From Russula earlei (lineage: Eukaryota; Basidiomycota; Agaricomycetes; Russulales; Russulaceae): a stretch of 54,855 nt of DNA. The stretch spans positions 1 through 54,855 of the forward strand of contig JAGFNK010000353.1 in assembly GCA_025769875.1 (NCBI GenBank), in the 5' to 3' direction. The position numbers and the translations under genes are program-made. The notes under the pieces are model-generated. The model saw only the letters and a list, made by a program, of their open reading frames with translations. It did no database searches and was not told where the DNA came from. This document shows positions 1 to 10,255 of this stretch, piece after piece; position 1 is the stretch's first letter; every line of letters begins with the position of its first letter.

Positions 1-2213
1 CTTAGGAAGGCCCTAATACTGTCTTTTGTTGCTAGAAGGGTTGCCTTCAAGTGGGGCTTGCTGTATGTCGATTGTGCCAAGAATTGCTCGTGCAACAATG
101 CGCGTGCGATATTGTGGACACCTCTACTCACCCCTTTTGCTCGTGTGAACAGGGTGACACCATAGAGGCTGGGTTTCCTCCTATAAGGAAGGGTCCTTCA
201 AGGGCCCTCTCTGGAGAATGGTTCATGACAGTTTAAGGATGTGGGGGGTGGTGTAATGGTCAGGCTTGTGTGCCTGTTGGGTAGCTGTGTGGCCCGGGAA
301 CGTGTGCACCAGTGACCTTCAGGTTGGTTTGGTGAGTCTCTTCTCCGGGGTGTGTGCAGACACGCATGTTGTGAGGACTTGCAATCAAGAGGGGTCAGGA
401 GTTGTCCCGCTCCTGGCCTCTTCAGATGTCAGATCATCGAAGGCGCATGTGGGTAGGTTTGCATCAGCATGCATCGCCCGGACCCTATCAATAGGTGTCC
501 AGGTTGCACATTCTGTGACGTCAGTGGGTTTGCCCCCTTCATGTAATCGGAGGGTCTTTGGGCATTGGCCCATTTTGAGTTTGATGCACGCAGCAGATGG
601 CTCGGGATGCTGGGGCACTTTCAACTTGTGCTTCAGCCCACTGGCGTGTTTCTTCTGCAGCTTATCATCTGTCTGGGTCACAACCTGTTCGGAGAATGTA
701 TCTGGGGAGGCCTGGAAGATCATCGCATGTGCGGTAAGCGTGGATTCGGTTTTGTGGCCGTGTTCCACAAGGGACGGGTCTGGCGTCGCTATGTGTGCCG
801 ACTCGAGTGTTGGCATTTTGATGGCCATAATGTATAAGCTTCCATGTAATTGTCCCTCACATACAAGTCGGGTTTTGTTGTATATCCCGCATGTCTGCCC
901 CTGGAAGCACACTTCCACCCCACGTTGAGCAAAGTGGAAGACCAATAAGAGGTTCCATTTGAGGTCCAGGATGTACAGGACATCACAGAGTATTGCAGTA
1001 CTCCACATGCTGTGTGCACACATTTGGACTTGCACTTGTCTGGCCCCGGTGGCAAGTATTGTGCTATCGTCACCTAAGGTGACTTGAATGGGCGATGTGA
1101 GTGGGGTGAACTGAGTGAACCAATTGTGATGGGATGTCATGATGCATGAGGCTCTGGAGTCGATGAGCCAGCTGTCTTTGAGATCAGTGGCTCAGAGTTG
1201 CTCCTGAGTTGTGGCCGCATGGATTGGCTCATCTTCGACTGCTAGATGTAATGAGATGCTGTTATCAGATGTGGGGACAAATGCGATGGCGGCACTGGCT
1301 GGTAGCTGAGCTGCAGGTGTCACTACAATGTGTGTGCTTGTGCTAGTCCCAGTGGGCATGGGCATCGCTGCATTGTGCGCACTTGTGCCAGTCATAGTGG
1401 GCATGGGTGTCACTGTGTTGTGTGCAATCGTGCCAGTCCTGGCTGCTGCTGCTGCTTTGTCCTCCAGTTTTCCGTGAATTTTCCAGCATTTGTGTGTATT
1501 GTGCCCCCTGCATCTGCAGTGAGTGCACTTTGATGTTGTGCCTTTCTCGCTTTGCGTTTCCTGGCTCTTTCTCATTTGGGTCGCCTTTGCAATGTGAATT
1601 GTAGCCGTGTCACCAGTCAGTCAGATCCGACGCTCCTCATGGAGGATGCAGTCTGTGACTTGCTCGGCTGTAAGCAGGCTGGGCAGCATCAAGTGAAGAG
1701 TGGCCTTGAGTTTGGCCATGTTTTCCAGTAGCACAAGAATTAGCATCCATATGAGGGTTTTCTTGTTGATGGGGTATCCGAAAATTTCAAGGGCTTGGGC
1801 AGCATGCAACTGTCGGATTATTTGAGGAGCCATGGGTTCAGTTTCAGAGAATGTGACCCAGTATGTTTGGCTCCAGCAGTGCCTAGAGCAGTGTCAAGAG
1901 CATGCCTGTTTGACGTCAGTAAAATGTGGGTGTGTGCTTTGCGATCTTTCTGCTCCCAGTCAGCAAAGCCGCTCGGGTCATTGCTGGGGTCTGGTTTTGA
2001 GTATGACCCTCTTATGATTTCCATCAGGCTGTTTGTTTTGAACAGTGCCTCTATATTAGCTTTCCATTGCATGTATGCGACCATGCCACCTTCAAAGAGT
2101 GGTCCATCATAACCATGTTGGCCACCCATGTAAGTTTTTCCTGTGGCTCCTATGGTGGGAGCGTGGCTGCCTCTCAAGGGTGCGACATTTGCGGTTGCTG
2201 TGGGGGCACTCAT
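1..2213 (-). pseudogene. Decayed Ty1/copia gag-protease-preintegrase region
   Basis: Read on the minus strand, fragments in shifting frames line up as a copia polyprotein. A Gag-like start lies near 2213 (with the stretch MAYMQWKANIEALFKTNSLM-like around 2050-2100). A CCHC zinc knuckle CTHCRCRGHNTHKC lies at about 1500-1545. A protease/pre-integrase-like segment follows at about 1140-385, including VTLGDDSTILATG and DVLYILDLKWNLL. Below 385 only weak integrase-like remnants remain. Several frameshifts and stops separate these parts, so it cannot make a polyprotein. CpG is scarce, as expected for an old methylated repeat. The call rests on motif order and family knowledge; the exact ends are uncertain, and the element probably continues left of the window. 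Confidence 0.75.
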
Positions 2214-2469
2214 GGTGTTTCGTTACACGATTTGGAAGCTGGTGGGAGTTCATGATGTCAGGGACGACCAGGTCTCATAATCTGTTGAAGCTATAGAATG
2301 AGAGCTCAGTCTTGTGTATAAAAGACTGTATTGGTTAGTTATCTAACCTATAGAATGAGAGCTATGTACAGTATTAGCTATAAAGAGAGCTATAAAGGAA
2401 TGTTGTACTGACCTCAGTCTTGTGTATAAAAGACTGAGGGAAAATGAATGATAACTAAATTTGAATTAT
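2214..2469. repeat. AT-rich copia 5' flank with two copies of a hairpin-forming repeat
   Basis: This stretch lies between two oppositely oriented copia remnants and has no gene. It contains the 22-mer CAGTCTTGTGTATAAAAGACTG twice, at 2307-2328 and 2415-2436. Each copy is an inverted repeat (CAGTCTT / AAGACTG) around a TATA-like core. The second extends to a 10-bp stem, CCTCAGTCTT / AAGACTGAGG, at 2413-2438 plus one base each side. The sequence CTATAGAATGAGAGCT also occurs twice nearby (from about 2291 and 2350). It may be LTR or promoter debris of the minus-strand copia element. Confidence 0.5.
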
Positions 2470-3790
2470 TTACACGTATGGTCCAGGTTGTCCGTTCATG
2501 CAGCACTTAGTGGCTGCATGTCCAACAGATACATACACCCTGGTCACTCACCTCACATTGTCACATGCCATTATTGCAATGGCTAACCACCTCCAGCTCA
2601 AGCTCCACCAGGTGGACATCAAGGGTACATACCTCAACAGCATGCTCAACAACAACAAAGTGCTGTATATGCAGCATCCTCTGGGGTACTGAGACCCACA
2701 GGTGGGTGCACACATGCTGCACCTCATGAAGGTGGTCTACAGACTCAAGCAGTCTGGAAGGCAATGGTATCAGAAGCTCTCCTCCATATTCACATCCCTT
2801 GATTTCAGGCAGTGTTCCATCAATCAAGCTGCATTCTACAAGCCCAGAACTGTTGCAAATCAAGGCCAGGCCTTAACCATACAATGTCCTGTTGTAACTC
2901 AACAGAGTCCTTTTCTTTTGTATCCTCTATCCACCTTTGTTCCCAATCAACTTCTCCCTCTAACCAAGCATACATCACAAAGGACCTTGGTTTCCAATCC
3001 CTCTGAACTCGCTAAAGCACCCTCCTTCCTATTGGAGCAACTTACCATGTGCGGGCCACATGACCATTCAGCCACTTGCTACTGAAACACTGGAAGGACT
3101 CCTAGACCTCTTGGACAATCCAAATGATGTCATAGAGCACCACTGACATCATAGCTGACTGAGCAACTCCACCCTGACATCATATGCTCACCAAGCACTC
3201 CACAAATGATGTCATTATGATATCATCACTCCACTGTCTCCCTAATCATCCTGAATCACCCATAGGTCTGACACAACATGTTTATGCCCTTAGAATCCAA
3301 TTGGAGTGGTCCATAGAGTCTGAGTTGTTATTTTCTGTAGTTTGTACTCAGACCTGTAACTAGTATGTAAGACCCAATGTAGCATGGCAGTCATCAGACT
3401 GTCCATTTGTGATACTCTCATCCTCCTGGGTACTCCCCTGCAACTGCTCAGTTTAAAGCCTTCCTTGTCTTCAAGGTACTCTTCAACAACCACCTTGTTT
3501 AAAGCCTCTTTGCTGCACTGGCCTCCCACCTTCGCCTCTGCCTCCAGCAACACCTACCAGTCCCCCTCTGGTACCTCCTAGTCATTTGGCTCATCCTCTT
3601 GTTCAATGCCGTCTACACCGTGTACCACCTGTTCTGACCCTTGCCCACCTGCTCCTGAGTCCTTAGTGATCAGCAGTATGTGTCTTGACAAGAACTGGAG
3701 CATGCAACATCATGGTTGTTGCTGTGCATGTGGATGACTGTCTGGCTGGAGGCCAAAAAAAAAGTTTGGACTTGTGTATTCTGGACTTGT
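2470..3790 (+). pseudogene. Copia reverse transcriptase fragment, split by a solo LTR
   Basis: Frames from about 2498 read like the copia RT (RVT_2) core: LHQVDIKGTYLNSML (family LHQMDVKTAFLNG), YMQHPLGY, then a TGA stop, then VVYRLKQSGRQWYQKL. The frame is interrupted at 2850 by an LTR and resumes at 3696 in the same frame. There VVAVHVDDCLAG corresponds to the YVDD catalytic box of the family. Here the box reads HVDD, and beyond about 3760 the similarity fades. With a stop codon and an LTR inside it, this is a dead fragment. No LTRs of its own could be identified. Confidence 0.8.
2851..3690 (+). mobile_element. Solo LTR of the chromovirus family seen at 47.5-54.9 kb
   Basis: This 840-bp unit begins TGTTGCAAATCAAGGCC and ends GTGTCTTGACA. 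It is flanked by perfect 5-bp direct repeats AGAAC (2846-2850 and 3691-3695). It aligns in the opposite orientation to the 3' LTR at 47557-48387, whose minus-strand start is TGTTACGAACCAAGGCC and whose end is GTGTCTTGACA. Blocks such as CCCTTGCCCACCTGCTCCTGAGTC (24 bases, near 3640-3662) match. Many differences are C-to-T or G-to-A at former CpG sites. No internal element sequence remains, which fits LTR-LTR recombination after insertion into the copia RT. Confidence 0.93.
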
Positions 3791-3795
3791 AGATG

Positions 3796-4980
3796 AATTG
3801 GATGGTTGCCAAGCACAACCGGCCATTCAAACAGTGACTGAGTGACTCAGAGTGAGACCAGCTTGGGCCACCTTCTTGTAAATGTTGACATTTAACACCT
3901 AATAATAAGACAACTGGGATGAGGTGCTGAACCCAATTGTATCACACCACTAATGGGCATGCAGAGTCCATGTGACTTGATCTGAGTGCAGGTACAGATA
4001 GGGAATAAACCAAGAGGGGAGCAAGCAAGACCTGAGACATGAGCCTTGATGTCTTGGAGATGATGAGCTTGATGTGTCAGAAGTGTGGGCATGAGACTGG
4101 ATGTGTGTGTGCAAAATTGTAGCTATTGGGCCTTAAATACTGTAGCTAAGATGAATCAGAAGACGATCTGCACTCAAGTCCTATTCTTCCTACTGCAAGT
4201 CTGAGAGCATGAGGCAGTGTGGTGATGACATAGGGGTGACACACTATGGGCAGCAAGCCCTCAGGTGAGGTGAAGACAACAATGCACATGCATCATCTGG
4301 GTCTGTGTGTAGACATGTGGCAGGGGCGAGGATGATGCTTGAGAGTTGGTCACACAGGGGCAAGAACATAATGAAGGGGGAAGAATGTGGTGGATGAAGG
4401 AGACTAGTGGCACAGGGGATAGATGTAGGCAAGAGAGCATGAGGGATTGGGCAGCAAGGTGGGTGATGTTGACGGTGGTTGACTTGAGCCATTGTCACAG
4501 TTCATGGGCACAGAGTGGGGGATAATGTCAAGAGGAGTGTGCAAGATGGAAAGAGAAGGAGAGATAAGGAGCAACAACAGTTGGAGGAAAGGGGGGAAAG
4601 GTGATGAAAGGCAAAGGGAGGATGCATGGTGTAGTCAAGTGGTGCATGGATGTGGTTACAAGTCATGGGAGTTTCCCACTCAGTGGGCTCACACACCTTA
4701 CATGATGAAGAGAGCATTTGGGTGGGGAGAGGATGCAATGCATGCCACAGCAAAGGGTATGTTGCAACAGGGTCAATATGGACTTGATGGCTTTTTAGCA
4801 TTCATCAGGTACTTCATGATGTGGTGTGGTTTGAAGGGGGTAGCATGTTTGAATCCAAGGTTGAAGCTATTCTGGAAGAGCTGGAAGCCTCATGTGGCAC
4901 AAAATGGCACTCATCAGGAAAAACTGGTCCAGTCCGTAGACACCACTTAATTCTGTAGACACCATAGACACCATAGCACA
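3796..4980. other. CpG-poor repeat-derived DNA, no gene recognised
   Basis: Open frames occur here on both strands (for example 4492-4950 plus and 4244-4498 minus), but they overlap antisense, are low complexity, and carry no family motif that I recognise. The sequence is rich in CATG, GATG and CACA words and nearly free of CpG, so it is most likely old transposon DNA. Confidence 0.5.
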
Positions 4981-5245
4981 ACAACATACTATGTAGTGCT
5001 CTATAGCATCATAGTAAGTCTATATTGCTCAATGTAGTTCCAGTAGTTTATGACTATATTTATGTAGGCACAGTAGATGAAACCAAGTCTACATATCACT
5101 ATGTAGGATGACTGAAATTATGGTTGTCTATGGAGATGATCAGTTTACTACATTGCACCATGGAGACAATTGTTCATTATATTGCTCTATGGAGACTATT
5201 GGTTATGATAATTATATTGCACTATCGAGCCTTACTGATGGTGGC
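4981..5245 (+). repeat. Left cluster of CTATGTAG-type motifs
   Basis: This AT-rich stretch carries repeated words of the type CTATGTAGTGCTCTATAG, CACTATGTAGG and CTCTATGGAGAC. Reverse-complement versions (CTATATAGCACTACATAGC) cluster at 7370-7610. The arrangement resembles the subterminal repeats of a DNA transposon, with about 2.1 kb of unrelated-looking DNA between the clusters. Confidence 0.45.
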
Positions 5246-7369
5246 CACACTACACTGCATATTGTCCTCTCCTCTCCTCCCCAACCCACTCTCCCCTTTC
5301 CCATCCTCCCCCTCTCCTTCTCCCCTGATGACACTGTTTTTCTTTCTCACCTCTCCTCTCCTGATGGGAGGCGGCCGCACGCGCGAGTCGGTCGAAGTGG
5401 GGGTAAAAGGGTTTCTTGCTTGCTTTCTTTCTTTCTATTTCCTTCCTTTCTTGCCTTCATCCTAGAGACGAAGGCTGGTTTTTATGTACATTGGGACTGG
5501 AGCTAGACTAAATGGTATCCTAGAATGAGGGCAGCTAAAGAGAGGTAAATGTATTCTGAGATAAATGGGTATGGACGTGTGTGATCATGGCATTGAGGCG
5601 ACAGGTGTATCGAAGCTAGGCTTTGGAAGGGTATAGTAAAGGGGGCTGTAGCAACAAGTGGGCACTAGTTGGCATGGCTGAAATGCCATGAAGGGGTGGT
5701 TGGCCAGGTCTCGAACATTGGGGACTTCTGCCCAATGAGGCAGTGGCAGGCATGCGGGCGTGCGAGCGTGTGCATGGGGGTGAGCGTGGGGGTATGTGTA
5801 TGGGTGCGTGTGGGTGGTAGTGATGTCAGAGGCGGAGGGTGTGGTGTGCTTGTGTGTGTGACGTGGTGGTGGGAGAGTGGGAGTTGTGGGGCACGCGTGT
5901 CAGGCATTCGGCTGTTGACTTGTCTCTCATGGTGGGTGTGGGTGATGCTTGGTCAGCGTTGGCCAGTCCGCCGTGATCCACGTCCAAGCCCGCAACTCAC
6001 CTTACAGTGCAAAGGAGAGGAGAGGGGAGAGAGCACATGGGGAACATGCAAGTGAGAGTGGTCACGCATGAAAAATGCTGCTTGCTTGTCTATGTGACTA
6101 CATATGATGGCAAGGCACAAGGTAAAAAAGGCCAACATGTGCAACTCATCGACTTCAAACCTTTTTTGACGACGGCCTCTTCATTTTTACTAATTGCATT
6201 CATTTTCTTTTGCTGTCATTCTTCCCCTCTTTCCCCTCTCCTGCCCACTCTTTTTTCCTCATGGTCCCAGTTCAAGACTCCCAAGCTGCCAGTTTCATCA
6301 AGTTTTCACCGGCTATTACCCAAGTCATTCGAGTTTTCGAGTTTTCCTGTGCCATGTTGTTTCCGCGGGTGCATTTTTTGTTTCATTTTCATGCACTCTC
6401 TCATCATCTCCCCTCTCCTTCATACTAAACAGCCTCTTGTTGGCCTTCAAGCTGCCTTCTCACTCCCTTCTTCTGTGTCACTGCAGTGGTGATGATGGGG
6501 ACGACAATGACATATGAGAGGACTTGTATTTAAGTGAAAGAAAAAAAAACAACTAAATCGTGCATGGGGGAAAACACACATTGCTTGAAGGTAAAGTACA
6601 CTTGAACTGAAAGCGAGCTCCCGCATGCAGGAAATGGTATTTCAGGGGATGGGCACATCACAGAAAATGAAAGTGCAACCCTTTCCCTAGGTCTCGCCAA
6701 TGTGCATTTTGGGTTTCCTTTTACTTGCACAATCTCACTGTCACAGTGACAAGTACAACCATGCTCGGCATCTTCAATGAGTGTCTTACACATTCTGTGT
6801 GTTACCCTTCCCCCCCCCTTTTTTCGCTTTTCATTTTTTTGTCACTCCCCTCTGCTTTCCTTTGCACAGGCTTCGCGCGGCTTCAAAACGTTGAACACAC
6901 ATTCACGTCTCGACTCACCTGTACCCTGGTGCCATCTTCTGCATCGTCCTTGATGCCTCCTCTTACCGCGACAAAGCCACCGACACCACTGTCCAAGTCC
7001 AAGAAACGAGAGAAGGTGGCCCTCGCTCCTGGGCACAGGCCAATGAACAGTGAACAGGTGCGTTATTCCTTTTCGTTTTTGTGCACTCTCTCATACTCTC
7101 CGGCCTTTCATCAAGTGCTCAGGGGGAGAAATGGACATATGGAGCGATGATGAGACGCCACTTAGAATGCATACGCAAATGACGACAACAGCTACAGGCA
7201 CAGTCCCAAGAAGTGCCGCATGTGAGAGCCGGAACAGCGCCACAGAGGCGAGTATCTGACTGTAGTTCAAAAATATTAGTTAGCGTTGATATGTGAAATA
7301 TATATTGTTTCCTGACATTTGTGTGAATTTAAGTGCCTGAGTTGTTTATCATAACAATGTTGCAATCAA
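5246..7369. other. Low-complexity stretch between inverted motif clusters
   Basis: No gene is recognised. The stretch contains C/T-rich tracts (5265-5330, 6215-6260), a CpG-bearing island at about 5368-5395, a G/GT-rich strand-asymmetric tract at 5755-5900, and short A or T runs. Open frames are short, overlapping and compositionally biased. It may be the interior of a non-autonomous DNA transposon. Confidence 0.4.
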
Positions 7370-7610
7370 TAGAACATAAGCATGTGGTTGGCTACATAGG
7401 TATGGTTAATGATGGGAATTTATGTTGTTGATATAACATTGTATGATTTATGTAGCATTGGTAGAAGAAATGTAGTCAATGGTGCTCTATATAACCCTGG
7501 TGGTGGCTATATAGAGTTTGGTGGTTGCTATGTAGGCATGAAACCTCGATGGTTGTAAAGTAGCTACAGACGCTATGGTAGCTATATAGCACTACATAGC
7601 ATTTTTGTTT
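7370..7610 (-). repeat. Right cluster of CTATGTAG-type motifs (inverted)
   Basis: Repeated TGGCTATATAGAG, TTGCTATGTAGG and GCTATATAGCACTACATAGC are, on the minus strand, related to the cluster at 4981-5245. Together they suggest paired subterminal repeats. No clean terminal inverted repeat or target duplication could be fixed by eye. Confidence 0.42.
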
Positions 7611-7756
7611 TTTCCTGATGCTGTACTCAATATTCATGAGAAAATACAATTTTTTGAGCAAACATGTGATCTAACATGTGATGTGAAATTACCATATATA
7701 GAAGGAGGGTGGGGGTGATTCCACACTGAAACAGAAGTTCTGACTGTATATGTGAA

Positions 7757-8026
7757 ATGCCTGTTCCACCACCCCCTTGCACTGATCACCCAGACAATGA
7801 CACTGGGATGTGGATGGTTGAGTTGGAATGTGATTGTGATGGTCATCCCACAGTGCAAGTCATTACCATTGACACAATCACTCACACAGCTCACCTTCTA
7901 CCCATCTATGGGTCCTTAAGGGTTCCTGATGATTTCAGCTATCATGAAACATTGGACCAGTATAGATCTTTCTTTGTCAATCATTTTGTCAATCATCATG
8001 CACATGAGTTTATTATGACCCACTAG
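7757..8026 (+). pseudogene. C-terminal remnant of a Plavaka/KDZ-like fungal transposase
   Basis: An 89-residue frame reads VQVITIDTITHTAHLLPIYG, then a segment with VPDDFSYHETLDQYRSFFVN, then VNHHAHEF before the stop. From memory, the pattern I-D-T-I-x3-A-H-L-L-P-x-Y-G followed by FxxNxxxDHHAHE closes the large Plavaka-type (CACTA-like) or KDZ transposases common in Agaricomycetes. Nothing upstream extends it into a full protein, so it is an orphan tail. The family name is an inference; that it is a coding remnant is more secure. Confidence 0.5.
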
Positions 8027-8092
8027 TTACATGAAGTACATTGCATTGATTCTGCTAGTAATTACTATGTATATTTAGTAAGAAGTCTACCA

Positions 8093-8137
8093 GGTTTCCC
8101 GGTTTCTGGGTTTTTAGTTTCCAGAAACTGGGAAACC
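8093..8137. repeat. Near-perfect 17-bp inverted repeat (hairpin)
   Basis: The arms GGTTTCCCGGTTTCTGG (8093-8109) and CCAGAAACTGGGAAACC (8121-8137) pair with one mismatch around an 11-nt T-rich loop. The hairpin sits between the transposase remnant and the 3' end of the P450 gene, where CpG-poor transposon DNA changes to CpG-rich genic DNA. It could mark the element's end. Confidence 0.7.
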
Positions 8138-8271
8138 AGCAGAAACCAACAAAAACCTGGAAATATTTTCTGTGGTTTGCTGATGAAATCATATGCGGGA
8201 GGCTTAAGGCAGCGAAGGTTATAAAAATCCTGCATCTATAAGGTTGCAAATCCATACGCCGTCCATTTAAA

Positions 8272-10197
8272 CTAGTGCCCACGAAACTCGCGTTCGCCTG
8301 CGAGTAGAGTAACTGCTTCCGCGAAGCGCGGTGATATATTGGCCTCGAACGGGATGGGACGCCTGACGGCCAACGGCGCAGTCAATTTGGAAGCACCGAC
8401 AACCGAGCCAAGGATACTCACACAACAAGACCATCCTCTATACATCCATCCACGTCGATCGGGATCTCCTTCCCGCTCTCGGCCTTACCGGGCTTGAATG
8501 TGCACGCCCACAACATCACCGCGAAGTCGATGAAGAGCGAATTATTCGCGACATGTTTCCCCACGCAAATGCGCCTCCCGAAGCCGTAAGTGAAGTGGCC
8601 GTCGTCTTTCGTTTCCGTCGCGCACGAAATCACCTCTCCGTTCGCGTCCAAGAACCGCGCAGGGTTGAAGTGCGCCGCATCCGCGCCGTATATTTCGGGG
8701 TCACGGTTGAGGTGCCAGACGTTGGCCATCATGATGGATCCCTTGGGAATGAACATCCCGTTGTACCAGTCGTCTTCAGAAGAACAATGCGGGAGGCCAA
8801 GGGGATCCACAGGTCGCCACCGCAGCGCTTCCTTGACCATGGCGCGAATGTAGGGCAGATGAGGCAGGTCTGAAAAAGATGGAATACGCGTCCGTCCAAC
8901 GACTGCGTCGAGTTCCTCCTGGGCGCGCTTTTGTACATCAGGATATGTGACCATGGCAAGCATCCACCAGGCCATCACCCCTGATGTCGTCTCAGCACCT
9001 GCCGCACTGTTTGATGTGAGCACACATAATGGGAATGAAAGAACGTGTGTGTACATACTACATGGTTGCTGCGAGCCAGGATTTCTCGCTTGGAGACAGC
9101 CCATACTTGTCTGCGTCCTTTATCCATGTCCCTACAAGACTAGGGCGATCGATGCCTTTCAACTGAGCCGGTAAACAAGGCTTTGCTAATGAGTAAAAAG
9201 GTGACAGACCAGCTTCTCGTTAACGCTATTGAAAAGGTTCATGAACATAGCCGAGTCTCTCTCGTACCAATACTCCGCGTCACGCTTCCATTTGGCGAAT
9301 CTGGATCAACGGCGACAAACGGCTTAACATCGATCTACTGTCGCGTCCGAAAGTGGCCATACCTGCTTGGGATGTACATCATCCACGGGAAAAACTCCAC
9401 CAAGTGGGCACCTGGAAGGGCTGCGCGAGTTATACGTGCGACAAAGTCATTGACGGCCTTGACACTGGAGTCCAACTCGGAAACAATTGGTGGGGTGTCA
9501 TATGTGACAGACATGACCATGGACGCAGCTGTTCGGCGAAAATGCTTATCCCATGTCGAGGGTTGTGCAAGAAGACCGGAGGTGAGTAGGATTGCTTCAT
9601 TCAGTTGGGGGGTCTTGAAAGACTCGACGATCGATTTATTAAGGCCCTCGTGAGCGGCCTTGCGCATTTTGCGCCACCTGTATGACCGTCACTACAGGAC
9701 GGGATCACAACGGCCACAAATAGACTTACAGCGTCCCGTAATCCTGAAATACCATGGCTAGGCCGCCACAGTGAATTTGAGCAGCAACAATGTTGCGAGG
9801 ACGGCCAGAGTATATTCCAGCGCGGCGGTCGAGCAGGTCTGCCGCTGCCTTGTGGGAATTGAGAACAATGATCGGTTGTCCCGCCGCACTTAGGTAGATA
9901 ACGTCGCCTGGCAGACCCATCAGAGTTAACATTATTCACGAGAAGTCCGACATTTCTCTGACCAAACTCTTGCCTCCACTTCGTGAAATTGAGCCATTGC
10001 TTGCTACGCATCTGGAGGACGTTGCCGATGAGAGGGAGACCCTTTGGACCCGGTGGCAACTTCCGCCATGGACTTTGGAAATAGCGTATAATAGAGAAAA
10101 TAACAAAACCAGTGACGACGCCGAACACCAAGATCGAGTGCCGTTGTGTCACAGCGATGATCACTGAAGGTAACAGGGCAGCCAATTTGATAGCCAT
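8272..10197 (-). CDS. Cytochrome P450 monooxygenase, intact, 7 exons
   Basis: A microsomal P450 of about 532 residues. Exons on the minus strand: 10197-9963, 9907-9730, 9677-9363, 9300-9210, 9162-9059, 9006-8422, 8362-8272 (1599 nt, whole codons). The N-terminus has a hydrophobic anchor followed by KLPPGPKGLPLIGN. Then come WRKMRKAAHEGL (C-helix WxxxR), the I-helix AGAETTSG, the ExxR motif EALRWRP, and the heme loop FGFGRRICVG-like (FGRRICVGKH) with the cysteine ligand. The tail RPIPFEANISPR is typical of fungal class II P450s of the kind often labelled O-methylsterigmatocystin oxidoreductase; the true substrate is unknown. The ATG at 10197 is chosen because a TATA box lies just upstream and an earlier in-frame ATG falls inside it. 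It is divergent from the FAD oxidase gene. Confidence 0.9.
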
Positions 10198-10248
10198 CCG
10201 TACGAGCAACCCGATGTGTGCCGCACAATCAGAGTCCGAGTCCGAGTC

Positions 10249-10255
10249 TTTTATA
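10249..10255 (-). promoter_or_regulatory. TATA box of the P450 gene
   Basis: TATAAAA on the minus strand, 52-58 bp upstream of the chosen ATG (10197). A TATATAAAG occurs at 15456-15464 upstream of the dead P450 copy, which suggests the promoter was duplicated too. Confidence 0.6.

Noticed and set aside
266..928. 220-codon plus-strand ORF
   Set aside because: It is antisense to the copia pre-integrase frame at 385-1140, which carries recognisable motifs, while this frame carries none.
4492..4950. 152-codon plus-strand ORF
   Set aside because: Low-complexity, overlapped by an antisense ORF, no motif, CpG-poor repeat context.
5300..5500. Possible CpG-island promoter around GCGGCCGCACGCGCG
   Set aside because: No gene follows on either strand; more likely a remnant inside repeat DNA.
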